From: Cyanidiococcus yangmingshanensis
Taxonomy: Eukaryota; Rhodophyta; Bangiophyceae; Cyanidiales; Cyanidiaceae
Length of the DNA: 64,000 bases
Direction of reading: 5' to 3'
Assembly (NCBI GenBank): GCA_013995675.1
Contig: VWRR01000010.1
Span: 310,001-374,000, forward strand
Below are positions 11,683-22,164 of this stretch, one piece after another. Below the pieces are notes generated by a model. That model did no database searches. It was not told the DNA's origin and saw only the letters and a program-made list of their open reading frames with translations. A program made the translations under genes and the position numbers. Position 1 is the first letter of the stretch. Each line of letters starts with the position of its first letter.

Positions 11683-12779
11683 GCAAGGAGCGTCCGAAGA
11701 GCGGAACAAGCATCTTTTCTGAACGGTGGGGAAAGGCGCCGCGGTTCCCGGCGAATGCACAATGGTTATCTCGCGTAGGTGCCGGCGGTGGCGACGGTAC
11801 GATAGAACTAAGACTTGTCTGCGAAACGAGTGCACAGAACGACATATCAGTAAATCATTTCATGGTATGCGAAGCTGCTTATGGATGAATTCTCTCTGCA
11901 GGCAACACCACTTGAAGGAGAGTGCTTCCTACTCTTCCGAGGATGCAAAGAATTAGGAGCTGCATCCGATGCCAGCGGAACAAGAGAGTTTCGAGGTGAC
12001 AGAGAACGCACGAGCCTTTGTGCAACGTGTCAGCAAGATACGGACTGTGCTCGAATAAAAACCCTGCATATATCGGAGGATTCAGTATTGGCGGTCATTG
12101 GCCACACGACAGCCAAGTCGTTGCCATCGAGATCTCCTTGTTTTTATCTTGTTGAAGGAGCGTGTAACTGGTGCCTCATCAGTGAATCATGGATTTTGCA
12201 ATATAGACCATGGACTCGCTTTGGCTAGATTCAATGATGCTGCAAGACATGTGAACCGAGTCGTGGTTTAAGAACAGCGCTCCAACAGTTGCGTTCACAG
12301 GGCGTATCAGCACGGCAGAGTTAGGTCGACCTGCCTCATTCGTATCCGTCTTGTAGAGGGCACCTGCAAAGCGGAGTTAGGTCGGCGTGTCTCTATCATG
12401 GCCACTTTGCAGGGGACGTCTGCACCGCGTACCCCGATATCAGCGCTGCAAGCAGGCAGGTGCCCACCCTATCGAGACGCATGGATGGATCACGGAATTG
12501 TTCGCTGTGATGTCATGCCTGCTCAAGGCTTCATACGCTTTTCGGGCACGTTACAAGGTCGATACGCAGGATCTATCTCAGCGGAATGTACTGGAGCTGG
12601 CTTTACTCAATGAATGGTTCGGCGTCTCTGGTCGTGCCTATACAGTGACTCGAGCGACCCAAATGAATTAGCTGCCAGCTACAGTTCCCGCAAGAATAAC
12701 TACAGCGTTTGAAAAACTACAAGCCATGCTCCGGAATGAAAAAAAGGCTCCCGCCACGAGCTACGACGGTTGCTCCGTC
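11683..12779. other. convergent intergenic region
   Basis: About 1.1 kb between the 3' ends of the SDR and transporter genes. Short frames (such as 12387-12671 on +) have no recognisable content. The 9-base element gttaggtcg occurs twice, near 12321 and 12377, about 55 bases apart. Confidence 0.4.
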
Positions 12780-13872
12780 TTAAGGGACGGCATGAGCGAT
12801 ATGTCTACGGCTGGGGCGACAGTTTCTCGCCTCCGAGTGCCCGTCTTCATTTGCAACAGTCTGATTCATTCTCTGTAGCTTGTATCGTTGATACATCAGG
12901 ACCCCAACGAGGCACATGGCGTATCCGCCGAGATTCAACCAGGATATACGATTACGGAACGTTATCCAAGAGGCGCCAATAACTACAGCAGTTTTCAAGG
13001 TGCCCAGAACTGTCGAAGTCAGGGCACTGCTACGATCAATGAGCAGTACATCGCCGAAATTCAGGCCAACCGCCAAAAGACCACCCACAAAAAGTATGAT
13101 AACAGTCTCGAATATATAGGCTAGATCTTTCAACAGGGGCGCTTGACGCATTCGCAGCACGCCAATCACGATCGCTGCTGGCAATAAAGCTAGAAAAGAA
13201 ATCGGTGCCTGATAATACAGTATCTGAATGGGACTTAGACCTGACGAACGCGGTGACTTGCCGTCAGGTCCGTATCGAAGCAAGAGTTGTTGCGCGATCA
13301 ACCGGGCGGAGCCACACAGTACAGCGAGCAACTCGAGCGCAAATCCGACTGGATGGAAATTCACCTCTCCAGCTGTGGCAACAGCCAGACCTGCACTAAT
13401 CGTGATAACAATTGCTAGCAAAATCATTGAACGTTCTTCAAGACCTGATCCGAGGCCAAAAAGCAACACAGATGCTGGCATGCAGCTCTTCACCATCTCC
13501 ACGAAGGACGCCTCCAGAAAGAGATAGCCGGCATTCGTGAGGACGATATCGAGTGCCACAAAAATCCCAACCAACAGCAAACGTAGTTTTCGGAAAGGCC
13601 GCTCGATGTTCGGAAGGGCACTCGGCACATACCACATATAGAGTTGCGTCACAAGGGATAGAAAAAACATATGAAAGCAGGTGACGACAAGCGGATAGGG
13701 AAAGCCCCAGCCGAGGCAGCGACGAGTCGGGTCTTTCGCAAGCCCTGCCACCGCCCTGCAGTCGGTAAAGAGCCACTTGTTGTATATCACTAGAGCAGTC
13801 GAGAACGAGTAGGCTAGCGCAACCGCTTTAAGCAACTGAATAGGCTTGATCTCGTCGGGTCAGCGTAGCCAT
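12780..13872 (-). CDS. triose-phosphate/nucleotide-sugar transporter family protein (TPT, DMT superfamily)
   Basis: Multi-spanning transporter of about 355 residues with roughly ten hydrophobic segments. TPT-family features include ALVIYNKWLF in the first helix, FPYPLVVTCFHM, a VEMVKSCMPASVLLFG helix, and a near C-terminal helix pair with SALTSTVLGTLKTAVVIG. Likely location is Golgi/ER or plastid envelope; the substrate (sugar phosphate, nucleotide sugar or phosphoenolpyruvate) is undetermined. The long frame has no ATG before residue 56 and starts only at a TTG (13835). An ATG at 13872 in the neighbouring frame gives MATLTRRDQAYSVA, then hits TAA. A +1 shift there (GCT TAA A read as GCT, AAA) joins smoothly to KAVALAYSFSTALVIYNKW. 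I take 13872 as the probable start with a single-base frame change, less certain than the transporter call itself. Confidence 0.8.
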
Positions 13873-14255
13873 TCGCGTCCGAGCAGGCGCCCTCGACGCC
13901 TTGTCTGTGTACACCTCACTGCAGCCGTTTCCAACCAGCAAACAACTCCAGACCGAAACCGTCTAGGATCAGTCTGTTACGCAGGAATGAACGCCAGCAG
14001 GAACGACTCTCTTGACCGAAACGTGGGCTTGCAGCGCCCTGGTCTCTAAAGACTGCGCTGGGGACAGCGCTCTCTGCCGATCGAGGCGAACGGGTTCGGC
14101 AACGGCCAACCCTTTCAAACCATAAGGACGGTGGGTCGTTTGGCTCGGTCGAAAGGTTGACAAACCGCAAGCACGGAACTATCAATCGAGTCTTTTTCGG
14201 TTGCCTGGTGACTGATCGAAAGCGTTTGGTGTTTCATGCTGTTCTAGTAAAGAGT
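13873..14255. promoter_or_regulatory. shared divergent promoter region of the transporter and radA
   Basis: About 380 bases between two divergent genes. The open frame leading into radA begins only at a TTG (14157), so part of this stretch may be 5' untranslated sequence. No specific motifs recognised. Confidence 0.35.
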
Positions 14256-16409
14256 ATGCAGAACAGACGTCAGCGTCATGATGTCGCTTTTACTGCACTG
14301 GTCAGGTCCCGTTTCTCGAACTTGGACCATGGCCTACAACCGTCCACAAGCGCACAGCTCGTCGAGTTCCATCAACGTTATCGACTCAACAGGCGGTGGA
14401 ACGAACTTCAAGGACGTCGACGACACTGGAATTCTCGTTCGGTACGTTCAGCCGCGACACGAACGCTTCGCTGCGCTGCAAAGCGCTCGACAGAACATGT
14501 CTGTCGGGAGTGCGGTCATACGGAGACGCGCCACTATGGGAGATGTCCTTGCTGCTTGAGTTGGGACACGATGATAGAGCGTCCGAGTAGACGGCGTGGT
14601 GGTGGTGGTGGTGGTGGTCGAAGAGAACGCGACGAAGCAGTGAACGCTCGTCGGCAACGTCTTTGGGGAGCCCAGATACCGGGTGCTGCTACCGAAAGCA
14701 GCGAACTCGAGCGCTGGTTGCAGAGCTCGGACGCGTTACCTCTCTCTTTAGGTCTTCTGCAGGAAGCGCTAAATAAGGCGATGGGAACAAGCACACCAGG
14801 CACGAACGATAGGAGTAGAGAGGAGGCAGCCTCAGCAGCCGGCAATAAAGTCTCATCTTCGGCAGCGGCATCGAAGACAACAATGTCCATGAATAGCGGC
14901 AGACTTGTCACCTGTTCTGTAGAATTCAATCGAGTCACTGGCGGAGGTGTCGTTCCCGGCTCTCTGCTGCTTCTCGGTGGTGAGCCAGGCAACGGGAAGA
15001 GTACGCTCATGTTGCAGATTGCAGGAGATATCGCTGCCAATGGCCTTCGGGTTCTCTACATCTCCGCAGAAGAGTCGGTGGAGCAAGTGGGCATCCGAGC
15101 GGCGCGTCTCTTTGGGCTCGGCGAAACACAACGGAGTCAACACCAGGAACGCATCCGCCTCATTCAGCAGAATCTTCTTATCATGCACGAAGCTCGTCTT
15201 GAAAACATTCTGGATGTGGTCGAGGATATGCATTTGGAGCTGGATCGGCCAGTATCCAATCCAGGGACAGGCTCTGTCGAGAGGCTGCGAACGACCATGC
15301 CTGCGACAGGTGCAGTAGAGGTACCGCCAAGCACAACGACTTTTGGAAAAGACGCCGCGTCAAGGAGTCCTGGAGATTCGAACAGCGCCGCACCGGTATC
15401 ACCGCTTGCGCTGCTCATCATTGACTCTATCCAGACTGTATATATCCGAGAAGATGGCATGGACTCCTCGGCGCCGGGAAGCATTGTTCAGGTGCGTCAG
15501 TGTACAAACCGACTGCTGGAGGTCGCCAAGAGACAACAGCGGTTCCGCGAATCGGCACATCGAACCGCAATCCTGCTCATTGGCCATGTCACCAAATCGG
15601 GTGACTTGGCGGGTCCCAAACTGCTCGAACATATGGTGGATGTGGTCCTCTATCTCGAGTCTGAACAAGGTCTGCTACAGTATCGGACCCTTCGCTGCAC
15701 GAAGAACCGATTCGGCCCGACAGATATAGGCATCTTTGATCTCACCGCGCAAGGCCTTTTGGATGTGCCGAATCCGAGTCTACTTTACTTCCAATCACCT
15801 GAAAGGAACGAGGACCCAAATGACAAGATGGGCACAGCAACGGAGAGCGCACCCATATCGACCTTTTCTCGACAAGTGGCGGACGGTGCTGCCATGTCAA
15901 TGGTCTTGGACGGCACTCGTGCCTTTTTGGTCGAAATTCAGGCCCTCGTCGTGAAGACGTCCCTGACCCAACCGCGAAGAACAAGCAACGGTTTTGATCT
16001 ATCCCGACTTTACGTCATTCTGGCTGTGCTGTCCAAACGGGCTCATCTGCGTCTCGAGGCCTTTGACGTCTATGTGAACGTCGTCGGCGGGGCGCGTATT
16101 CAGGACCCAGCTGCGGACTTGGCCACCGCAGTTGCCTTGTCCTCGTCGCTGCTTACGAGGGCGCCTCGTCAGGACACAGCATTTATAGGAGAGCTCGGGC
16201 TTCAGGGTGAAGTGCGAATCGTACCGCGTATCGACCTGCGATTGCGAGATATCGCTCGTCTCGGATTTCGTTATTGTGTATGTAGCGATCGCCTGAGTCA
16301 GAGTCAGGAGAAAAAAGCTCAGGAGACAGGTCTCCAAGTGATTCGCTGTGGCCATATTGCTGAAGTGCTCAAGTTTGGTATCCCTACAACGCAACGCGAT
16401 GATGAATAG
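14256..16409 (+). CDS. radA: DNA repair protein RadA (Sms), organelle-targeted
   Basis: Bacterial-type RecA-like ATPase that drives branch migration of recombination intermediates. The first in-frame ATG, 14256, gives 717 residues against about 455-480 in bacteria. The first 90 or so residues are rich in Arg and Ser and poor in acids, as expected for a plastid or mitochondrial presequence. Then come the four-Cys zinc finger (CRECGHTETRHYGRCPCC), a Gly-rich insert, Walker A GGEPGNGKSTLML, Walker B LALLIIDSIQTVYI, the RadA signature TKNRFGPTDIG, and a Lon-protease-like C-terminal domain (GGARIQDPAADLATAVALSS, FIGELGLQGEVR). The domain order is intact; extra length lies in the N-terminus and Ser/Thr-rich inserts before and within the ATPase domain. 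Eukaryotic RadA occurs in algae and plants and is taken to come from organelle ancestors; here it supports a plastid-bearing organism. Confidence 0.93.
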   Translation: MQNRRQRHDVAFTALVRSRFSNLDHGLQPSTSAQLVEFHQRYRLNRRWNELQGRRRHWNSRSVRSAATRTLRCAAKRSTEHVCRECGHTETRHYGRCPCCLSWDTMIERPSRRRGGGGGGGRRERDEAVNARRQRLWGAQIPGAATESSELERWLQSSDALPLSLGLLQEALNKAMGTSTPGTNDRSREEAASAAGNKVSSSAAASKTTMSMNSGRLVTCSVEFNRVTGGGVVPGSLLLLGGEPGNGKSTLMLQIAGDIAANGLRVLYISAEESVEQVGIRAARLFGLGETQRSQHQERIRLIQQNLLIMHEARLENILDVVEDMHLELDRPVSNPGTGSVERLRTTMPATGAVEVPPSTTTFGKDAASRSPGDSNSAAPVSPLALLIIDSIQTVYIREDGMDSSAPGSIVQVRQCTNRLLEVAKRQQRFRESAHRTAILLIGHVTKSGDLAGPKLLEHMVDVVLYLESEQGLLQYRTLRCTKNRFGPTDIGIFDLTAQGLLDVPNPSLLYFQSPERNEDPNDKMGTATESAPISTFSRQVADGAAMSMVLDGTRAFLVEIQALVVKTSLTQPRRTSNGFDLSRLYVILAVLSKRAHLRLEAFDVYVNVVGGARIQDPAADLATAVALSSSLLTRAPRQDTAFIGELGLQGEVRIVPRIDLRLRDIARLGFRYCVCSDRLSQSQEKKAQETGLQVIRCGHIAEVLKFGIPTTQRDDE

Positions 16410-17114
16410 AACGAGTCATGAATCCGCCTCCTATGGACATCTGTCTGGTCGGTTCACGAACATGAATGTGAGTCTGGTGTATGCCGGTGGATCAGGTATC
16501 AAATGATGTGTTGCACTGAATCGAGTTGGCCGTCTGCATTCATACATTGCATCGGGTTTCTGTCCAGGGACCATTCCGACATGGGCGACCGCGTTCATGT
16601 CGACGCTGAGACAGCGCACAGCCGGTTAGCCTCATCTGTTTTGGAGGAGCAGTCCCAAAGCCGAGTTCGATGAAGCAGCGTAGGAAGCGTGCATGAACCA
16701 GAGCCGAGCAGTTCGTGCCGTCTCGTGGCAGCGATTTGTTTCCGGTGATCAATCCATGCCGAACATGAGCGTAGAAATGCAGCGAGCACCTTACCGGCAC
16801 TGCGATGAGACTCCGGAGAAAACAGTAGGCCCCATGTGCATAGTGCTCCCTAACCGCGTTTGTGATCGTGATCGCCTGTTTGTCATCATGTGAAAGCGAT
16901 GGCGCTGGGAGCGACCGCGACTTGGTGCATCCGGGAGGCAGAGACCTCGAGCTGCCCCTGCTCCATAGAATGAAAAGCTTCGCGCTTTTTTACCAAGCCC
17001 AAGAATTCCACGTTTGGGGAGTTTGCCTCTGGTAGAATGACCACGGTGATCGCAATGGTTTCGGGATGCGACGTCTCTGCATCGAAACGTGCAATGGTGG
17101 GCATCCGAGTATCG
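16410..17114. other. convergent intergenic region
   Basis: About 700 bases between the ends of radA (+) and the HAT-repeat gene (-). Only short frames without domains are present. Confidence 0.4.
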
Positions 17115-18980
17115 TCACTGCTGACTGTGTGCATCGAGACGCACGGTCGATGCCTCGTTCGTCGCTCTCCAGAGACGCGCCCGTTTGTTTCGGGAGAATG
17201 CCGCATGTGTCTGCCTCAGTGCGGTAATGAACGTCTCAAGGCGTGCCTGCTCCCTAGTCGACCACGGTTGGTCGAGTCGTTTCTGGCGCAGAAACTCCAG
17301 CGCCTGGTCGAGTCCACAATCATCAGTGAATGCTTCAAACGCCGCGTAGGAGGTTGCCACAGCAAGGGAATCTGGATATCGCTGGAGCAGTGTCGAATAG
17401 AGGGGCAGGAGGAGCCTGCGTCGCTCGACGGGTCCCATGCAACTGTCCAAGACGGACTCCATTCGTAGTCTCCAAAGCGCAAGAATCTGTAACACTTGGC
17501 GCCGCCGATGAGCCTCGCTTCGGCTAGGGTTTGTTGCTGTCAGTACGGCATGAAAGTAGTCACATGCTACCTGTAGAATGGATACAGCTCGCGTGTATGC
17601 TCCACATTCGCGTTCGAACTGCGCCCATGCAGCCCAGACAGAGGCAAGATGTGGGGCCTCTGTCAACCAACGCTCGAACAATACTCGACAGCGTTCCTGG
17701 TCCTCTAATGTATATCGTTCAAATCGTAATGACTCGCAATAGACGGCATCCCGAGCCGATCGCTCTCGTACAACCCTGAGAGCAGTCTCGGTTAAGTTAC
17801 GAGCCTGCTCGAGACTCCTCGTTCGCCACCAGGTACGAGCCAAAAATTCAGCCATGAATCGACCGACCTCACCGCCACTTGCCAGATGCAGACCCTGCCT
17901 CATAAAAGTCATCAGAATTTCATCAGATTGGGCTTCATCGTTTCGTTCACGAAAATAATGCTTTGCAAGCATCAGCCACGCGTCCCCATCGAGAGGAAAC
18001 CGCTCAACGTGTTTGATCAGCTGTTCAGTGTCGAAACGACGAGCCCATTGCTCGCGACGTTCCCGCAAAACGGCTTGAAACCATGGATTGCTTCGAAACT
18101 TTGGAATGCACTGCAGCGCCTCTTCTAGCATTGCCTGGTCGTGTCCGTGATCATGGAGAAGAGCTCGCTCCAAATAGAGCCTCCAAAGTCGCGCTGAAGT
18201 TAAAAGTCGAGCACCACGGAGCAGGATGGTGGCCGGGACATCCTCTGCTGTTTCATCCGCTGATACAGCTTGTTCCGATACGCTCAATATAGCATGATGG
18301 TTGGAGTGATCCCCCAAGGAGGACTGTTGCGCGGCGTATGAGCGTCGTTTCTGTTCAAGTGCTGCCCAACACTCATAGACATGCTCCTTTTCATTGAGAT
18401 TGGCTTTGAAGCGGGTCAGTGTGGCGAGCCATTCGCCTTCAAAGTGCGAAGACAAGGGTACTGTCTCTGTTGCGAGACGCCCAGTGGCACTGGGGACGAC
18501 ATCCGGCCAGGATGCCCACTCGTGTGGGAAATAGCGCACGTTTGTGTAGAGTTCCCAGAGCTCAGCACAGCGCGGCAACAGCTGGACAGCTTGGCGGGCC
18601 CTCTTGAGTGCCGCTCTATGGCTTGGTTGATACCGAGTGATCAGGGCTCTCCAGAGCTCTGGTTGGCGGTACAGGTCTCGGGTACGCAGCGCCTGTCCCA
18701 GAATATTCCGAGCCGCATCGACCCCGTGCTCTCTTGCTTCGTGCTCCGCGTACTTCAACCACAGTGCAATAGACCTGGGTCGTGCCTTGACGAGCGCTGC
18801 CCAGGACCCAGGCTGACTCTCCAACGCACTCGTGTCGTTGGCCTCTGCTCTGGTCGGCGAGGAGGGTGCAGTCCCGCCTCGTCGCCGCTCGAGTGTACCT
18901 GTGACTGGACGAGAGGCTCCAAGTAAGCCTCGACGTCCATTCATCTGTACATGAGCCTGTTCTGAACTAGGATCAGACAT
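17115..18980 (-). CDS. HAT-repeat (half-a-TPR) RNA-processing protein, Clf1/crooked-neck-like candidate
   Basis: 621 residues from the ATG at 18980. After a 60-residue Ser/Pro-rich start the protein is almost wholly built of HAT repeats, each about 34 residues with conserved aromatic positions: ALWLKYAEHEAREHGVDAAR, ELWELYTNVRYF, RLWRLYLERALLHDHG, DAWLMLAKHYFRE, SVWAAWAQFERECGAYTRA. HAT arrays are confined to RNA-processing complexes. The first repeats resemble Clf1/CRNKL1 of the spliceosome NineTeen complex, and the length is close to it (about 690 in yeast). Prp39-type and Utp6 proteins are alternatives. The hisG intron shows that splicing is in use here, so a core splicing factor is plausible. 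The specific orthology is inference. Confidence 0.7.
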   Translation of the reverse strand: MSDPSSEQAHVQMNGRRGLLGASRPVTGTLERRRGGTAPSSPTRAEANDTSALESQPGSWAALVKARPRSIALWLKYAEHEAREHGVDAARNILGQALRTRDLYRQPELWRALITRYQPSHRAALKRARQAVQLLPRCAELWELYTNVRYFPHEWASWPDVVPSATGRLATETVPLSSHFEGEWLATLTRFKANLNEKEHVYECWAALEQKRRSYAAQQSSLGDHSNHHAILSVSEQAVSADETAEDVPATILLRGARLLTSARLWRLYLERALLHDHGHDQAMLEEALQCIPKFRSNPWFQAVLRERREQWARRFDTEQLIKHVERFPLDGDAWLMLAKHYFRERNDEAQSDEILMTFMRQGLHLASGGEVGRFMAEFLARTWWRTRSLEQARNLTETALRVVRERSARDAVYCESLRFERYTLEDQERCRVLFERWLTEAPHLASVWAAWAQFERECGAYTRAVSILQVACDYFHAVLTATNPSRSEAHRRRQVLQILALWRLRMESVLDSCMGPVERRRLLLPLYSTLLQRYPDSLAVATSYAAFEAFTDDCGLDQALEFLRQKRLDQPWSTREQARLETFITALRQTHAAFSRNKRARLWRATNEASTVRLDAHSQQ

Positions 18981-20014
18981 CAGTTATTCGCCAGTTTTGT
19001 AAACGGAAACAGTGGCAGCTAGGACTCCAACGGCTCACTCACAGATGTGGGCCGCTTTCCTCTCCAGGGCGGTGGCACATACTTTTCAGTTCGCTTTTAA
19101 GACAGCACCCATTTGGTTGGTATCCGAAAATACGGCACCTATTCTGTCCCTGGGACTACGCTCGGTGCACGTTGTCGCGTACAACGCAGCGCTCTTTTTG
19201 GGTCGCGAGACCAACATTATACCGAGACGCGTTGGTCGGTTTATCGCCAGTTCGTTGGCTGGCCACATCCGATCCGACCATGGAGGCAGAACGACTCGCT
19301 CGCAACTGCAAGCACAAGTTCCGGAGTGTACTTCGCACTGCTTAGGGCAGTCTACTCCACAGTCATGCTGCACGATATCTCCAGTGACGATCGCATGCAG
19401 TATGGTGGCTCTGTATGGCTTTTTATCCCTCGAACAGACGCCCCCGTGAATAAGGTCTGTTTCCGAGCTGAAGAGACATTCCATCGATTCCGAGCGTTTT
19501 CTGGTCCAGCAACGAATACATGGCTAAGAGCGTCGTACCACGTACCCTGATGGAGTGAGATATGCAACCAGTACATATTTTTAATACATACCAAATATCT
19601 CTCGGTACGATTGATCTCCATATATACCTAGAATCTTCGCTGAGCATAGTATACCAAATATCTCTCGATACGATTAATTTCCATATATATCCTGAATCTA
19701 GACTAGGCATAGTATACCAAACCATTTTTCGATATTCACCGAATCTTGGCGAGGAAGCGACTGGATCTCTATCGATAGAAAGGACACCCAGGATACTCAA
19801 ACGAGTGTTCAGTCCAACGAGTGGTCAACACACCAGACTCACGCATACGTCTGCACAATTATCAGCTGATTCGGTTTGGGAGACAACAACCATTTCCATC
19901 CCATGGATAGACCGAGTTCTTCACACCGTTCCTCACTTTCGCTTCGTGGAAGAGGTCGACGCTTGCCGCGAACGCGCACAAACTTGTATTGTGCTTTGGT
20001 CTTCGGGGTGCTTC
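18981..20014. other. intergenic region between HAT gene and RAD6, with tandem repeats
   Basis: About 1 kb between divergent genes. A frame at 19012-19449 (+; first ATG about 19045) encodes a moderately hydrophobic 134-residue sequence without recognisable domains; it may be a small real gene but I cannot support it. The part before RAD6 holds the 63-base tandem repeats listed separately. The RAD6 frame is open upstream to 19562, but that extension is not conserved in the family. Confidence 0.35.
19588..19750. repeat. 63-bp degenerate tandem repeat, about 2.5 copies
   Basis: Copies begin at 19588, 19651 and 19714, all starting with ataccaaa. The first two share long matches such as ataccaaatatctctcg and tccatatata. 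The third copy is partial and diverged. The stretch is AT-rich compared with its surroundings. The period of 63 is a multiple of three, which explains why a spurious open frame runs through it into RAD6. Confidence 0.85.
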
Positions 20015-20473
20015 ATGTCGACGCCCGCTCGTAGACGACTCATTCGGGACTTTAAAAAACTCCAACAAGACCCGCCAGCAGGTGTCTCTGCAGCACCGAG
20101 CGAGTCTGACGTGCTCAAGTGGACTGGAGTCATTTTTGGTCCGGAGGACTCGGTTTTCGAAGGGGGCGTCTTCAAGCTGACGCTTACCTTTAGCGAAGAG
20201 TATCCCAACAAACCACCCCTAGTCAAGTTTATTACAAAGGTGTTTCACCCTAACTTTTACTATGGAGACGGTGGGGTTTGTTTGGACTTGTTGCAGAACA
20301 GCTGGAGTCCCATATACGATGTCGCAGCGGTTTTGACCTCCATTCAATCGTTGTTGTGTGATCCGAATCCGAACTCGCCGGCGAATGCGGAAGCTGCTCG
20401 TTTGTATTTGGAAAACCGCCGTGAATATAACAAGCGAGTACAACAGTGCGTGGAGGAGTCGTGGCTGACTTGA
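20015..20473 (+). CDS. UBC2: ubiquitin-conjugating enzyme E2, RAD6/UBC2
   Basis: E2 enzyme that with RAD18 or BRE1 ubiquitinates PCNA and histone H2B. The start at 20015 gives 152 residues opening with [20 protein letters not shown], nearly identical to RAD6 across eukaryotes, so the longer upstream open frame is not used. The HPN motif is at residues 78-80 and the catalytic Cys at residue 89 ([18 protein letters not shown]); one more residue than yeast precedes it because of a YYGDGG loop. The C-terminus ends shortly after the core fold (VEESWLT), without the acidic tail of yeast Rad6, as in plant and animal forms. Confidence 0.96.
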   Translation: MSTPARRRLIRDFKKLQQDPPAGVSAAPSESDVLKWTGVIFGPEDSVFEGGVFKLTLTFSEEYPNKPPLVKFITKVFHPNFYYGDGGVCLDLLQNSWSPIYDVAAVLTSIQSLLCDPNPNSPANAEAARLYLENRREYNKRVQQCVEESWLT

Positions 20474-21137
20474 AGGTGTACAGGAGACGGTCACAGCGCC
20501 GACTGGTTTATGGAGAGGGTTTGCTCCTCGTTAGGAGACCGATGAAATATCCGTTTTTGCCGACTTCTCGACGGCAGGCTTGCTTTCAGGTCAGAGGACG
20601 CATCTCGGTTGGTTATTGGTCGCAGGGGGACCATGCTCGCGGTCTGTGCCAACGCGAGCACTCGGTTTGGTTTGGAGGTTGCGAGCTCCATCCTTGCACG
20701 TTTGACCTGTCGGCTGTTGGGGAACCGGCTGAACAAGAATCCCTGGCGACAGCCATGATGGGATATGACGGTTTCTGACCCAACGGTGTCTGGTTCGCGA
20801 GGCCATGTTATGTGCATTGGAATACAGGTCCAGAGCCATATCCAGGATCGAGTACTCATCGTGCGAACCATTCCGGCGCTATCGTTTTCGCTCGCGAAAC
20901 ACAGTCTACATGAACAGCACGGATCTACATACTCGAATAGTCCAGGTATGCATATCTTGATTTGTCTACATGGAAGCAATGCACATCTAGCAACAGATTT
21001 TAAAGTGCACAGAGGATTTCCTAGGCGAGTTTCTGTCCTCGGCCAGCGTGTCAGCATGGCGTCCTGTCCCTAGGCGCATGTTTTGTCGGTTGACCTCATG
21101 TGATAACTTGCCTAGGGCGAGTCTCGAATACTGGATC
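20474..21137. other. convergent intergenic region
   Basis: About 660 bases between the ends of RAD6 (+) and SEN54 (-). Short open frames on both strands (for example 20491-21057 on -) lack any domain and are composition-driven. Confidence 0.4.
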
Positions 21138-22164
21138 TCAGCACACACTGTGAGGCATTTCGTCACTCGATGAGGAGGTGCTCGATACAGACCGACTGTC
21201 TGCTCCGTCGGGCGTCTCATTCTCGGATCCAGACACGGCTCCATCGACAAGCCAGTCATCCTCCGAGTCCATGTTGCTGACAGGCATTTGGGTCGGTTCT
21301 ATCCCCCTGTCTTGATCACTTTTGTGTTCTTGATTGTGCTGCACGAGAGCCCGCTCCGCCAGCCACAGATCAGCAGGGTCCGCCGGCTTGGCTAGTGGTC
21401 CTTGTGAGCGTATCTCAAAGATCGTCACAATGCTTCTTTCGACAGGCAATGATGCGTGCGGAGCTCGGTGCTGCAGCCAGGGCAAGACGTCGCATCTTTG
21501 CAGCAGTCCATACGGGGCCATCAAAAGGTATGATGATGGCGCGGAAAAGCGGGATACCAGGCATGCTTCGCTTAAAGTTTCCTGGAGCCCAAACATCATA
21601 TCGGAAGGAAAAAGGCTCGTGTTCAAATGAAGGTGATTGTCTCGTTGGCAACCATGCCGACAGTGGCTCCCCAAGACTCCGTCGCACATGGTACCCTAGA
21701 CGACGTAGGTAGGCGTAAGCGTAATAGTCCTCCATGGGAATATGCTCGTGCAGCATCAGCGAGAAGCAGCGCTCCACCGAAGCAGCTATGCCCTCTATGA
21801 GAAGGTCCGCAGAACTGCGGTCCACTAAAAATGCTGCCTCTTCGGGGTAGAGCCACTGCTCAGGTCCACGCAAAATACCTAGCGATTGGAAGATTTTCCC
21901 CCGGGGCTGCAGAACCCTGGCCATGTGATTCTCGGGGACCCACTCCAGCACAGCTAGGTGTTTCGTGGAGACTGTTTTCGGTGCTCCAGCGAAGCGGAAA
22001 AGATCATGACGACGGCGGTTCAGGCGCTTTCGCTGGCTGGTACTCAGAGCAGCCGTCTCGAGCGGCGTCTGAGCTTCGCCTTTTACACCACGACGGGGCA
22101 GTCCACGCTTGAACTGCCACCAGGGCACTGAGTGCTCCCCGGCATCCTGGCCACGCTTACCCAT
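21138..22164 (-). CDS. SEN54: tRNA-splicing endonuclease subunit SEN54, with a frame break
   Basis: Structural subunit of the tRNA intron endonuclease. The first ATG is at 22164; the frame upstream starts only with TTG. SEN54 features are HLAVLEWVPENHMARVLQPR, QWLYPEEAAFLVDR followed by the DLLIEG strand, and the helix EDYYAYAYLRRLGYHVRRS, then FRYDVWAPGNFKRSMPG. This first frame stops at 21415 (RIIACRKKHCDDL). The protein appears to continue in the +1 frame with VERSIVTIFEIRSQGPLAKP, fitting the final beta strand of the family, and an acidic Ser-rich tail ending at 21138. One extra base between about 21480 and 21415 accounts for this. The frame could also simply end at 21415, leaving the last strand missing. 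Cyanidiophyceae are known for permuted and multi-intron tRNA genes, which need this enzyme. Confidence 0.85.

Noticed and set aside
19562-20014. N-terminal extension of RAD6
   Set aside because: The extension is encoded by the tandem repeat and non-conserved sequence; the family start MSTPARRRL is at 20015.
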